Below, piece by piece: positions 36,738 to 47,228 of a DNA stretch of 64,000 nucleotides. This DNA comes from Burkholderiaceae bacterium. Its GTDB lineage: Bacteria; Pseudomonadota; Gammaproteobacteria; Burkholderiales; Burkholderiaceae_E. The notes beneath the pieces were generated by a model. The model searched no databases and had not been told where the DNA came from. It saw only the letters and a program-made list of their open reading frames with translations. The stretch is taken from contig JAHBZV010000002.1 in the NCBI GenBank assembly GCA_019635275.1, positions 124,001 to 188,000 on the forward strand. The letters are read 5' to 3'. The position numbers and the translations under genes were made by a program. Every line of letters starts with the position of its first letter. Positions within the stretch are counted from its first letter, which is position 1.

Positions 36738-37745
36738 TCACGGCCGCCAGGTCCGGTTCCAGGCCGCGGCGGTGCCCGGCGGCTGCACGTAGCGCAACGC
36801 CTCGGTCGTCCACCGATGCGCGGTGCCGCCGCGCGCGCTGCCCGTGAACACGGTGCGTTCGAGCAGCTCGGTCAGGTCGAGCGCGACGCCGACGTAGACG
36901 GTTCGCCGGCGCAGGTCCTCCTGGCTGTAGTCGAAATCGCTCCTGAAGCCCTTCGCGCCGTATCCCGCCACCAGCTCGACGTAGCGCAGCGGGTTGTCGG
37001 GCCCGATGGCCTCGAAACCCGACAGGCGCAGCGCGAGCAGGTACGTGTGGTGGTCGTACCAGCTGTCCTTGCGGCCTGCCGGCGAGTACATCCAGCGGAA
37101 CGCAAAGTAGCGGTCGAGCGCCGGGTACGACTCCATCGCGGCGCCCAGCCCGATGCCGAGCGTGTTCATCGCCAGGTCCTGCCAGCTGAAGCCGTATTGT
37201 CCCGAGCGCGACAGGCCGTCGAGGATCTCGACGCCGAGCCCGAAACCGAAGGCGACGCCGGCCGCCATGCGCACCGCCTCCTGTTGCGGCACCTGCGCCC
37301 AGCCCAGCGCGCGGGTGCCCAGCCGCGTGGCGAGGTAGAACGAAAAGGCGTGGCCGAGCTTGTCGATGCCGCCGGCGTACGTGTCCTTGCCGAACCAGCC
37401 CTCGCTCGCGACGCTGAAGTCCGACGTGAAGCCCTGGCTCCACCAGGCCGCCACGCTCACGGCGGCGCTCGCGGCGACGCTGCCGGCCACGATCGCCGTG
37501 CGGCAAGTCCGGATCGGGCCCCACGGCAGCCGCAGCGCCGCTTCGCAGGAGGGGGACGGCGCGCCCGGCGACGGCGACGGCGACGGGCCGGCACGCGCGG
37601 CCACCGCGGCCACGAGCGCGTCGTAGCCGCCGTCGGGCACGGCCGGCCGCTCGCCCGGAAGCGCCGTCACCCCGGAACCCGCCTGCGCGACCGCGGCCGA
37701 GGCGGCTAGGCAAGCCGCGCCCAGAACCCGTGCGAAAGCTGTCAT
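36738..37745 (-). CDS. DUF2279 (YfiM-like) protein
   Basis: 335 residues with a signal peptide (ending AVAQAG), a Pro/Ser/Gly-rich linker around 54-66, then the DUF2279 core: FGKDTYAGGIDKLGHAFSFYLATR, GFGLGVEILDGL and MNTLGIGLGA. It continues into a C-terminal region predicted as beta strands. The function of the family is unknown; location is probably the envelope. It is divergent from the TetR gene across 107 bp. It may be unrelated to the leucine genes around it. Confidence 0.78.
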   Translation of the reverse strand: MTAFARVLGAACLAASAAVAQAGSGVTALPGERPAVPDGGYDALVAAVAARAGPSPSPSPGAPSPSCEAALRLPWGPIRTCRTAIVAGSVAASAAVSVAAWWSQGFTSDFSVASEGWFGKDTYAGGIDKLGHAFSFYLATRLGTRALGWAQVPQQEAVRMAAGVAFGFGLGVEILDGLSRSGQYGFSWQDLAMNTLGIGLGAAMESYPALDRYFAFRWMYSPAGRKDSWYDHHTYLLALRLSGFEAIGPDNPLRYVELVAGYGAKGFRSDFDYSQEDLRRRTVYVGVALDLTELLERTVFTGSARGGTAHRWTTEALRYVQPPGTAAAWNRTWRP

Positions 37746-37784
37746 CCGGGCATGGTACCTGCGCGCGCCGGCCCGCGGCCGCAG

Positions 37785-37810
37785 TTAATCGGTCGTGCGT
37801 TCAATTAATC
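37785..37810. promoter_or_regulatory. Candidate TetR-regulator operator
   Basis: TTAATC occurs at 37785-37790 and again at 37805-37810, exactly 20 bp (two helical turns) apart, the second inside the palindrome ATTAAT. This AT-rich patch stands out in a GC-rich intergenic region and is followed by TATGCT, a possible -10. It lies between the divergent DUF2279 and TetR genes. Weak to moderate support. Confidence 0.35.
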
Positions 37811-37852
37811 TGCTATGCTGCGGCCTCTCGCCCACGCCCACGCACATCGACC

Positions 37853-38493
37853 ATGGCCCGTACCGTCGGCTCCGACGGCGCCCGCACCGAGGACGCGATC
37901 CGCCAGGCGGCGATCTCGCTGATCGCCGAGCGCGGCTTCGAGGCGATGACGCTGCGCGAACTCGCAGGACGGGTCGGGGTGCAACCGGGCTCGATCTACC
38001 GCTACTTCCCGAGCAAGGCCCGGATGCTGGTCGACCTGCTGGTCGAGCACCTTCAGTTCCTGCTCGGCCAGTGGGAGGCCGGGCGGCCCGCGACCGACGA
38101 CCCCGTCGCGCTGCTGCGCGCCTTCGTCGACTTCCACGTCCGCCTGCACACGCTGCGCCGCCGCGAGGTGTTCGTCGCCAACATGGAGCTGCGCAGCCTC
38201 GCGCCCGCCGACCGCCGAAGGGTCGTCGCGCTGCGCCGGCGCTACGAGGATATCCTCACGGACATCCTGCGCGCGGGCAGCGAAGCGGGCGCGTTCCACG
38301 TGCCGGATCCGCGCATCGCGACCTTTGCCGTGCTGGCGATGCTCACCGGGGTCGGCAGCTGGTACCGGGAGGGCGGTCGACTCGGCAGGCGCGAGCTGGT
38401 CGAGCAATACACGCAGCTGGCGATGCAGTGCGTGGGCGCCGTGGACACCGGATCCGCGCACCGGGCCGTCAATGCGCACGAAGGGAGACGCGA

Positions 38494-38497
<4 letters not shown>
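37853..38497 (+). CDS. TetR/AcrR-family transcriptional regulator
   Basis: 214 residues from ATG 37853. The N-terminal helix-turn-helix is [24 protein letters not shown]; the rest is the helical ligand and dimerisation domain (TetR_C type, about 85-195). Its stop overlaps the liuB TTG start, so it is cotranscribed with the carboxylase genes and may regulate them in addition to LiuR. The ligand is likely an acyl-CoA or acid, but unknown. Confidence 0.9.
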
Positions 38498-40101
<1,604 letters not shown>

Positions 40102-40116
40102 ACGAAGGATCGCGAA

Positions 40117-40911
40117 GTGAGCTACGAAACCCTGCAGACGCAACTGAGCCATGGCGTCGCCCTGATCTGGCTGAACCGGCCCGAATTGCGCAATGCGATG
40201 AACGACGTCGTCATCGCCGAACTCACCGATGCGTTCGAGCGAACCGGCGACGACGACGAGGTCCGCGCAATCGTGCTCGCCGGCCACGGCAGCGCATTCT
40301 GCGCGGGCGGCGACCTGGGCTGGATGAAGCGGGCCCGCGAGTTCACGCCCGAGGAGAACCGCGCCGACGCCGCGAAGCTGGCGAAGATGCTGCGCACGAT
40401 CTACGAGAACCCCAAGCCGGTCGTCGCGCGCGTGCACGGGCCGGCGTTCGCCGGCGGGATGGGGCTGGTGGCCGCCTGCGACATCGCGATCGCCAGCACC
40501 GACGCGAAGTTCTGCCTGTCCGAGGTGAAGCTCGGGCTGATCCCGGCGATGATCAGCCCGTACGTGATCCGGGCGATCGGCGAGCAGGCGGCGCGCCGCT
40601 ACTTCCTCACCGCCGAGGTCTTCGAGGCGGCCGAGGCCTACCGGATCGGGCTCGTCCACGAACTGTGCATGCCCGCGGAGCTCGACGCGACCGTCAACGC
40701 GATGCTCGGCCACTTGTTGAAGGGCGGCCCCGTCGCACTCGGCGAGGGCAAGCGGCTGATCCGCGATGTCGCCGGACGCGCGATCGACGACGCGCTGGCG
40801 GCCGAGACCGCCGCGCGCATCGCGGCGGCGCGCGCCTCCGACGAGGGACAGGAAGGCATCGCGGCATTCTTCGAGAAGCGCCGGCCCGCCTGGGTGCCGT
40901 CGCAGTCCTGA
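40117..40911 (+). CDS. liuC: Methylglutaconyl-CoA hydratase (crotonase family)
   Basis: 264 residues starting at GTG 40117. Oxyanion-hole motifs SAFCAGGDLGWM and GPAFAGGMGLVAACDIAIA are present. The second catalytic glutamate is retained in SEVKLGLIPAMIS; the first is replaced in GGMGL, as seen in LiuC-like proteins. It hydrates 3-methylglutaconyl-CoA to HMG-CoA. It lies between the two carboxylase subunit genes, 15 bp after liuB and 25 bp before liuD, the classical liuBCD arrangement. Confidence 0.92.
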   Translation: MSYETLQTQLSHGVALIWLNRPELRNAMNDVVIAELTDAFERTGDDDEVRAIVLAGHGSAFCAGGDLGWMKRAREFTPEENRADAAKLAKMLRTIYENPKPVVARVHGPAFAGGMGLVAACDIAIASTDAKFCLSEVKLGLIPAMISPYVIRAIGEQAARRYFLTAEVFEAAEAYRIGLVHELCMPAELDATVNAMLGHLLKGGPVALGEGKRLIRDVAGRAIDDALAAETAARIAAARASDEGQEGIAAFFEKRRPAWVPSQS

Positions 40912-40936
40912 TCCGAGACCGATCCGGAGACGCCCG

Positions 40937-42985
40937 ATGTTCAGCAAGATCCTGATCGCCAACCGCGGCGAGATCGCCTGCCGCGTCGCCGCCACCGCGC
41001 GCCGGCTCGGCATCCGCACGGTCGCCGTCTATTCCGACGCCGACGCGAACGCGCGCCACGTCGCCGCCTGCGACGAGGCCTGGCGCCTCGGCCCGGCCGC
41101 GGCACGCGAGTCCTACCTCCGCGGCGACCTGATCCTCGAGATCGCGCGGCGCACCGGCGCGCAGGCGATTCACCCCGGCTACGGCTTCCTGTCCGAGAAC
41201 GAGGACTTCGCGCGCGCCGCGGCACAGGCCGGCATCGCCTTCATCGGCCCGCCGGCCGACGCGATCGCCGCGATGGGCAGCAAGTCGGCGGCCAAGGCGC
41301 TGATGGAGCGCGCCGGCGTGCCGCTGGTGCCCGGCTACCACGGCGAGGACCAGGATCCCGCGCTGCTCGCGCGCGAGGCGGCGCGCATCGGTTATCCGGT
41401 GCTGATCAAGGCCAGCGCAGGCGGCGGCGGCAAGGGCATGCGCATCGTCGAGCGCGCCGACCTGTTCGACGCGATGCTCGTCTCGTGCAAGCGCGAAGCG
41501 AAGAACGCGTTCGGCGACGACGCGGTGCTCGTCGAACGTTACGTCACCCGGCCCAGGCACGTCGAGATCCAGGTGTTCGCCGACAGCTTCGGCCACTGCG
41601 TCCACCTGTTCGAGCGCGATTGCTCGGTGCAGCGGCGCCACCAGAAGGTGCTGGAAGAAGCGCCGGCGCCCGGCATGACCGACGAGCGGCGCAGCGCGAT
41701 GGGCGACGCAGCGGTCGCCGCGGCCCGGGCCGTCGGCTACGTCGGCGCAGGCACCGTCGAGTTCATCGCCGAGCAGTCGGGCCGTTTCTACTTCATGGAG
41801 ATGAACACCCGGCTGCAGGTCGAGCACCCGGTGACCGAGATGATCACCGGCTTCGACCTGGTCGAATGGCAGCTGAGGGTGGCCGCCGGACAGCCGCTGC
41901 CCGCGACGCAGCACGCTCTGCGCATCCGCGGCCACGCGATCGAGGCGCGCGTCTACGCCGAGAACCCCGACAAGGGGTTCCTCCCGTCGATCGGCACGCT
42001 TCGGCACCTGCGCACGCCCCCCGCCTCGGCGTTCACGCACCGGGTGGAAGGGGGCGCCGAACACGAAGAGCCCGCCGCAGTGCGCATCGACAGCGGCGTG
42101 CGCGAAGGCGACGCGATCACCCCGTACTACGACCCGATGATCGCCAAGCTCATCGTCTGGGGCCGCGACCGCGATCACGCGCTGGCGCGGATGGCGCAGG
42201 CGCTGGCCGGGTTCGAGGTGGTCGGCCCGGCGACCAACGTCGGCTTCCTGTCGCGGCTCGTCGGATGCGAATCCTTCGCTCGCGCCGACCTCGACACCGG
42301 ACTGATCGAGCGCGAGAAGGCGGTGCTGATGCCCGCTGCGACGAAGCCGCCGCTGCTGCCGCGCGCGATCGCTGCCGCGGCGGTGCTGGCCGGCGAGGCC
42401 GACGAAGCCGCCGCCGCCGATCGCGCAGCCGGCCGCCATGACCCCTGGAACCTGCGCAACGGCTGGCGCCCGTCGGGCCGGTTGCGCCGCACGCTGCCGT
42501 TCGACGCGGCCGGCGAGCCCTGCCCGGTCGAAGTCGAGTATGCCGCGCGGGGATGGACCGTGCGCGACGGCGACGACGCGCTGTGCATCGCCGACCTGCG
42601 CTGGTCGCCCGCCGAACGCAAGCTGCGCGGGCTGGCCGGCGAGCGCGCCTTCGAGGCCAGCGCCGTGCTCGACGGCGAGACGCTGCACCTGTTCACGCCC
42701 GACGGCCACCTGACGCTCGGCTACGCGCCGCCCCTCGCGCACGTCGGCGAGGAAGAGTCCGATGACGCGCGGCTCACCGCGCCGATGCCCGGCAAGGTGA
42801 TCGCGCTGATGGTCCAGGCAGGCGCGAAGGTCGCGCGGGGCCAGCCGCTGCTGGTGATGGAGGCGATGAAGATGGAGCACACGATCAGTGCGCCCACCGA
42901 CGGCGAGGTCGCCGCGATCCGCCACGCAGTCGGCGACCAGGTGGCCGAGGGCGCGCAGCTGATCGAGTTCGTCCCGCACCGCTGA
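40937..42985 (+). CDS. liuD: Methylcrotonyl-CoA carboxylase, biotin (alpha) subunit
   Basis: 682 residues. Biotin carboxylase domain from MFSKILIANRGEIACRV to about 450, with ATP-grasp KASAGGGGKGMRIV and the catalytic MEMNTRLQVEHPVTEM. A linker domain follows, and the C-terminal biotinyl domain carries the lysine at about K645 in EAMKMEH. It carboxylates biotin with ATP and bicarbonate for LiuB. It starts 25 bp after liuC. Confidence 0.96.
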   Translation: MFSKILIANRGEIACRVAATARRLGIRTVAVYSDADANARHVAACDEAWRLGPAAARESYLRGDLILEIARRTGAQAIHPGYGFLSENEDFARAAAQAGIAFIGPPADAIAAMGSKSAAKALMERAGVPLVPGYHGEDQDPALLAREAARIGYPVLIKASAGGGGKGMRIVERADLFDAMLVSCKREAKNAFGDDAVLVERYVTRPRHVEIQVFADSFGHCVHLFERDCSVQRRHQKVLEEAPAPGMTDERRSAMGDAAVAAARAVGYVGAGTVEFIAEQSGRFYFMEMNTRLQVEHPVTEMITGFDLVEWQLRVAAGQPLPATQHALRIRGHAIEARVYAENPDKGFLPSIGTLRHLRTPPASAFTHRVEGGAEHEEPAAVRIDSGVREGDAITPYYDPMIAKLIVWGRDRDHALARMAQALAGFEVVGPATNVGFLSRLVGCESFARADLDTGLIEREKAVLMPAATKPPLLPRAIAAAAVLAGEADEAAAADRAAGRHDPWNLRNGWRPSGRLRRTLPFDAAGEPCPVEVEYAARGWTVRDGDDALCIADLRWSPAERKLRGLAGERAFEASAVLDGETLHLFTPDGHLTLGYAPPLAHVGEEESDDARLTAPMPGKVIALMVQAGAKVARGQPLLVMEAMKMEHTISAPTDGEVAAIRHAVGDQVAEGAQLIEFVPHR

Positions 42986-43042
42986 CGCGCGCCCGGCCCC
43001 TGCGACGGGGGTCCTGGCGGGGCCAGTAGAATCGACCGTATC

Positions 43043-43060
43043 GACGGGGCCGCCCCCGTC
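43043..43060 (+). promoter_or_regulatory. Small hairpin in the liuE leader
   Basis: GACGGGG (43043-43049) pairs with CCCCGTC (43054-43060) over 7 bp, about 17 bp before the liuE start; a TAGAAT box at 43027-43032 might be a -10. The 91-bp gap is the largest within the liuBCDE run, so liuE could have its own promoter. Weak evidence. Confidence 0.3.
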
Positions 43061-43076
43061 CGCACCAGGAGCCGTC

Positions 43077-44000
43077 ATGAGCCTGCCCAGCCGCGTCTTC
43101 ATCACCGAGGTGGCCCCGCGCGACGGGCTGCAGAACGAGAAGCAGCCGGTGTCCACCGACGTCAAGGTCGAGCTGTGCGAGCGCCTGCTCGCCGCCGGCG
43201 TGCGCCAGCTCGAAGCGACTTCGTTCGTCTCGCCGAAGTGGGTGCCGCAGATGGCCGACGCCGCCGACGTGATGGCGCGATTGCCTCGCCCCGCCGGGGT
43301 GACCGTGTCGGTGCTCACGCCGAACATGAAGGGATTCGAGGCCGCGCTGGCGTGCGGCGCCGACGAGGTCGTGATCTTCGCAGCGGCCAGCGAGGCCTTC
43401 TCGATGCGCAACATCAACTGCTCGATCGCCGAAAGCATCGAGCGGTTCCGGCCCGTCGCGCAGGCCGCCAAGGCCCATCGGCTGCGGCTGCGCGCCGCGG
43501 TGTCGGTGGCCTTCGGATGTCCGTACCAGGGCGAGGTGCCGGTGGCGTCGGTCGTCGACGTGTCCGCGCGGCTGCGCGACCTGGGTTGCGACGAGATCGG
43601 CATCGCCGACACCATCGGCGTGGGCACGGCTGCACACGTGGCGCGCGTGTTCGATGCCGTGACGCGCGCAGTGCCGCTGGAGCAGTTGTCGGGCCACTTC
43701 CACGACACCTACGGCCAGGCCGTCGCCAACGTGGTCGCGAGCCTGCAGTCGGGCGTCTTCCGCTTCGACTCGTCGATCGCCGGTCTCGGGGGCTGCCCGT
43801 ACGCGAAGGGCGCGACGGGCAACGTGGCCACCGAGGACGTCGTCTACCTGATGCACGGACTGGGGATCGAGACGGGTCTCGATCTCGATCGCCTGGTCGA
43901 TACCGGGCAGTGGATTTCGGCCCAGCTCGGCCGGCGCAGCCAGTCGAGGGCCGGCAATGCGCTGGCCGCGCGCCGACAGCGCGAAATCGAGACTACCTGA
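43077..44000 (+). CDS. liuE: Hydroxymethylglutaryl-CoA lyase
   Basis: 307 residues. Motifs: EVAPRDGLQNEK with catalytic R and D, HFHDTYGQAVANV with metal-binding histidines and the HMG-CoA lyase signature SIAGLGGCPYAKGATGNVAT with its catalytic cysteine. It splits HMG-CoA to acetoacetate and acetyl-CoA, the last leucine-specific step. AGGAG precedes the ATG. Its stop shares one base with the next start (TGATG). Confidence 0.96.
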   Translation: MSLPSRVFITEVAPRDGLQNEKQPVSTDVKVELCERLLAAGVRQLEATSFVSPKWVPQMADAADVMARLPRPAGVTVSVLTPNMKGFEAALACGADEVVIFAAASEAFSMRNINCSIAESIERFRPVAQAAKAHRLRLRAAVSVAFGCPYQGEVPVASVVDVSARLRDLGCDEIGIADTIGVGTAAHVARVFDAVTRAVPLEQLSGHFHDTYGQAVANVVASLQSGVFRFDSSIAGLGGCPYAKGATGNVATEDVVYLMHGLGIETGLDLDRLVDTGQWISAQLGRRSQSRAGNALAARRQREIETT

Positions 44001-44263
44001 TGCATTCTCGTCCTGTTCCATCCCCATGCGTCTCGGTATGTCGGATCGATCCGGCCAGCGGCTTGTGCGTCGGCTGCCTGCGGACCCTCGACGAGATCGC
44101 GGCCTGGGGCTCGCTCGCCGATGGCGCAAAGCGCGCGATCTGGAACGAGATCGAGCACCGCCGCGGTTCGATGCGCCGCACCACGACTGACGCGGCGACG
44201 CCTGATACGTCGACGCCCGACGCCGCCGGGCCATCGCCGTCGCGGCGCGGCGCCGCCGCATGA
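44000..44263 (+). CDS. DUF1289 cysteine-motif protein
   Basis: 87 residues from ATG 44000. The motif SPCVSVCRIDPASGLCVGCLRTLDEIAAW, with four cysteines in the DUF1289 pattern, fills the first 36 residues and could bind a metal or iron-sulfur cluster. The last third is a low-complexity Thr/Pro/Ala tail. The family function is not established. It is translationally coupled to liuE (TGATG) upstream and the hydrolase gene (ATGA) downstream. Confidence 0.82.
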   Translation: MHSRPVPSPCVSVCRIDPASGLCVGCLRTLDEIAAWGSLADGAKRAIWNEIEHRRGSMRRTTTDAATPDTSTPDAAGPSPSRRGAAA

Positions 44264-45216
44264 GCGACGCCCCGGCGCCCCCGGCCGCTGCGGCGCTTCC
44301 GGAGTCGCTGCGCTTCATCGAGCGCGACTGGCTGTCGTCGAACCAGGTCGTCGGGTTCGCGGGGAACGCGGCGATCGTCGTCGACACGGGCTATGCCAAG
44401 CACGCGGCGCTCACGGTCGAGCTGGTGCGGCGCGTGCTCGATGCACGCGAGCGCGAGACGGGCGGCAGCATCCGGCTCGTCGGAATCGTCAATACGCATC
44501 TGCACTCCGATCACTGCGGCGGCAACCGCGCGCTGGCGCACGCCTTCGGCTGCCCGATCACGGTCCCGGCGGCCAGCGCGGCGGACGTCGCAGCGTGGGA
44601 CGAGGTCGCGCTGACCCATGCGACGACCGGTCAGCGCTGCGAGCGGTTCCGACATGCCGCGACGCTCGCTCCGGGCGAGACGTTTCGACTGGGCGGACTC
44701 GACTGGCGGGTCCTGGCGGCCCCCGGGCACGACCCGAAGAGCCTGATCTTCCATTGCGAACGCGAGGGACTGCTGGTGTCCGCCGATGCGCTGTGGGAGC
44801 AGGGATTCGGAGTGATCTTCCCGGAACTCGACGGCCACTCCGGCTTCGACGAGCAACGATCGGTGCTCGAATTGATCGCAACGCTGCCGGTCCGTCTCGT
44901 CCTGCCCGGTCACGGGCGCGCGTTCTCGGACGTTCGCGGCGCGCTCGACCGCGCGTTCACCCGGCTCGAGGCCCTGCGCGCCGACCCGCGACGCCATGCG
45001 CGCCACGCGCTGAAGGTGTTGGTGAAGTTCCTGCTGCTCGACCTCGAGCGCGTCGAGGCGACGCGGCTGGTCGACTTTCTGCGGCGCGCGACCGTCATGC
45101 AGCGCACGGCCGAACTGATCGGCATGGAGTTCGGCGCGGCGCTGGCCTGGGCCGCCGACGAACTGGTCGCGCAGGGACAGTTGCGGCGCGACGGCGCCTG
45201 GCTGCTGAACGCCTGA
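44260..45216 (+). CDS. MBL-fold metallohydrolase
   Basis: 318 residues. The metal-binding motif is THLHSDHCGG with H80, H82, D84 and H85; further ligands are in APGHDPKSL and LPGHGRAF, and a winged-helix-like C-terminal extension (about 235-318) follows, as in LACTB2/glyoxalase II-like hydrolases. It could hydrolyse a thioester such as a glutathione or CoA adduct; the substrate is unknown. It overlaps the DUF1289 gene by four bases. Confidence 0.85.
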   Translation: MSDAPAPPAAAALPESLRFIERDWLSSNQVVGFAGNAAIVVDTGYAKHAALTVELVRRVLDARERETGGSIRLVGIVNTHLHSDHCGGNRALAHAFGCPITVPAASAADVAAWDEVALTHATTGQRCERFRHAATLAPGETFRLGGLDWRVLAAPGHDPKSLIFHCEREGLLVSADALWEQGFGVIFPELDGHSGFDEQRSVLELIATLPVRLVLPGHGRAFSDVRGALDRAFTRLEALRADPRRHARHALKVLVKFLLLDLERVEATRLVDFLRRATVMQRTAELIGMEFGAALAWAADELVAQGQLRRDGAWLLNA

Positions 45217-45220
45217 CGGT

Positions 45221-45240
45221 CCGGGGGCCCCGCGCCCCGG
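45221..45240. repeat. GC-rich hairpin between convergent genes
   Basis: CCGGGG pairs with CCCCGG across an 8-base loop in the gap between the MBL gene and the convergent hexapeptide-repeat gene. No T-run follows, so terminator activity is uncertain. Confidence 0.3.
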
Positions 45241-45285
45241 TCGGAGAGCCCCGGCGGCGGTTCGGGCCGGCGCTGCACCGCGTCG

Positions 45286-45891
45286 CTAGCGGTCGGTGCG
45301 CGCCTCGCCGAACGACCACCGGGTCCGCGCGCGCCCGGGCTCGACCGCGGCCAGCGGCGCGGTCCCCGTCAACCCCGCGAGGCAACGCCGGGCCAGCTCG
45401 ATGTAGAGCGCGGTGCCCTCGCGTTTCCACGCGACGTCGGCATCGGTCAGCGGTCGCAGCACCTTGGCGGGCACGCCGGCCACCAGCACGCGCGGCGGGA
45501 TCGCCATGCCGACCTTGACGAACGACATCGCTGCCACGATCGCCTGCTCGCCGACCACCGCCTGGTCCATCACGACCGCGCCGATGCCGACCATCGCGTC
45601 GCGGGCGACGCGCGCGCAGTGGATCACCGCGCCGTGCCCGATGTGGCTTTCCTCCTCCATCACGCAATCGAGGTCGGGACGCGAATGGACGACGCAGTTG
45701 TCCTGCACGTTCGACTTGCGCTCGAGCACGATGCGGCCGAAGTCGCCGCGCAGCACGGCGCCGGCGCCGACGTAGCAGCCCGGCCCGACGATCACGTCGC
45801 CGATCAGGACCGCCGAGGGGTGGACGTAGGCCGCCGGGTCGATCACCGGAACGACCCCTTCGAAGGCGTAGACGGTTGGCGCGCTGGTCAC
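45286..45891 (-). CDS. Left-handed beta-helix (gamma-carbonic-anhydrase-like, PaaY-type) protein
   Basis: 201 residues from GTG 45891 (VTSAPTVYAFEGVVPV). The start is decided by AGGAG lying six bases upstream; the ATG at 45897 touches that site, and a GTG at 45921 is less well placed. Hexapeptide repeats (VHPSAVLIGDVIVGPGCYVG, GHGAVIHCARVARDAMVGIGA) form the left-handed beta-helix, with histidines positioned as in gamma-carbonic anhydrases (VHSRPDL, SHIGHGAVIHC). PaaY relatives act as carbonic anhydrases or thioesterases. It is divergent from the diguanylate cyclase gene. Confidence 0.85.
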   Translation of the reverse strand: MTSAPTVYAFEGVVPVIDPAAYVHPSAVLIGDVIVGPGCYVGAGAVLRGDFGRIVLERKSNVQDNCVVHSRPDLDCVMEEESHIGHGAVIHCARVARDAMVGIGAVVMDQAVVGEQAIVAAMSFVKVGMAIPPRVLVAGVPAKVLRPLTDADVAWKREGTALYIELARRCLAGLTGTAPLAAVEPGRARTRWSFGEARTDR

Positions 45892-46015
45892 GGGCATCTC
45901 CTGTTGCGGCGATGCTAACACCGCGCGAGCGCTCCTCCGATCGGATGCCCCGCCCGTCGGGCGCCGTTCACGGGCATCCCCGGCCGCCGGAGCGGAACGC
46001 TACGCTGCCGGGAAG

Positions 46016-47209
46016 ATGACAGCCCTGTTCGACCTGCGCACGATCTTCCTCGTCGGCGCCTGCACGACGGCCCTGGGCGCCATGGCGTTCATGGGCCTGG
46101 CGCGCATGTACCGGCCGGCGGCGACCGCGATGCGCCACTACGCGCTGGCGCTGGTGGCGATGGCGATCGGCCTGACCCTGCTCGCGCTGCGCGGCGCCGG
46201 CCTGTCCGACTGGCTGAGCTACGGCGGAACGAACTGGCTGGTGTCGGTCGGGATCGTGCTGACCACCGATGCGACGCTGCGCCTGTTCGGGCGCACGCCG
46301 CCCCTGTGGCTCTTCGTCGGCCAGGTCACCGGCCTCGGGGCGCTGTGGGGCTGGCTCGGCAGCGATCCGGACGGCGTCAGCGAGCGCGTGCTCGCGACCT
46401 CGGCGGTGCAGTTCGTCTGGGTGGCCGTGTGCGTCCACGCGATCCGCCGCTCCGACGCCTACGGGCACCAGCCCTACGTGCGCACGCTGGCGACGTTCTT
46501 CGCCGGCTACGCGATGGTCCATTTGCTGCGCGGGATCGCCGCGCTGATGGGCGTGCACTCGGCCGCCGGCGGCGTGTTCACGCCGAGTCCCGCGCAGGTC
46601 GGCTTCGGCCTGCTGTTCGCGCTGAGCCCGATCGCGCTCGCGATGATCGTGCAGATGATGCTGCACGCGCGCATCTCGGGCGAGTTGCACCGCCGCGCCA
46701 CGACCGACGAGCTCACCGGGCTGCACTCGCGGCGGCACTTCTTCGAACTCTCGCGCGAGCGGCTGCGCGGTCGCCGTGCAGCGGGCGCAGTTCATCACCT
46801 GCTGATGATCGACCTCGATCACTTCAAGTCGGTCAACGACCGCTTCGGCCACTCGGTCGGCGACCGCGCGCTTCGGCACGCGGCGCGCGTGCTGAAGAAG
46901 GCGCTGAAGAACTCGGGCCTGCTCGGCCGCTACGGCGGGGAGGAGTTCTGCGCACTGATCCGCAGCAGCAGCCACGCCGATGCGAACCGCACGATCGACG
47001 AGTTGCGCCGGGCGCTCGAGGCGGCGCCGATGCGCGCCGGGCCTTCGACGATCGTGCTCACCGCCAGCATCGGCGCCGTCCCGGTCGACGACGCCGAGTC
47101 GCTCGAGCGGGTGCTGGTGCACGCCGACTACTGCGTGTACCGCGCGAAGACCGAGGGCCGCAACCGCGTGGTGCGCTCCGGCGAGATGCTGGCCGAGCCG
47201 GCCGTCTGA
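46016..47209 (+). CDS. Membrane diguanylate cyclase (GGDEF)
   Basis: 397 residues. The N-terminal 200 residues hold about six membrane segments with no recognised sensor domain. The GGDEF domain (about 225-390) starts TTDELTGLHSRRHFFEL, has the nucleotide-binding DLDHFKSVND and the active site RYGGEEF. The RxxD inhibitory site normally placed just before GGEEF is KNSG here, so product inhibition by c-di-GMP is probably lost. It makes c-di-GMP from GTP in response to an unknown membrane signal. Confidence 0.93.
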   Translation: MTALFDLRTIFLVGACTTALGAMAFMGLARMYRPAATAMRHYALALVAMAIGLTLLALRGAGLSDWLSYGGTNWLVSVGIVLTTDATLRLFGRTPPLWLFVGQVTGLGALWGWLGSDPDGVSERVLATSAVQFVWVAVCVHAIRRSDAYGHQPYVRTLATFFAGYAMVHLLRGIAALMGVHSAAGGVFTPSPAQVGFGLLFALSPIALAMIVQMMLHARISGELHRRATTDELTGLHSRRHFFELSRERLRGRRAAGAVHHLLMIDLDHFKSVNDRFGHSVGDRALRHAARVLKKALKNSGLLGRYGGEEFCALIRSSSHADANRTIDELRRALEAAPMRAGPSTIVLTASIGAVPVDDAESLERVLVHADYCVYRAKTEGRNRVVRSGEMLAEPAV

Positions 47210-47228
47210 CCGTCGGGCCGGACGCGGC

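Noticed and set aside
40694-43708. 1004-codon open frame on the minus strand opposite liuC-liuD-liuE
   Set aside because: A shadow of three clear plus-strand genes; composition and lack of motifs argue against coding.
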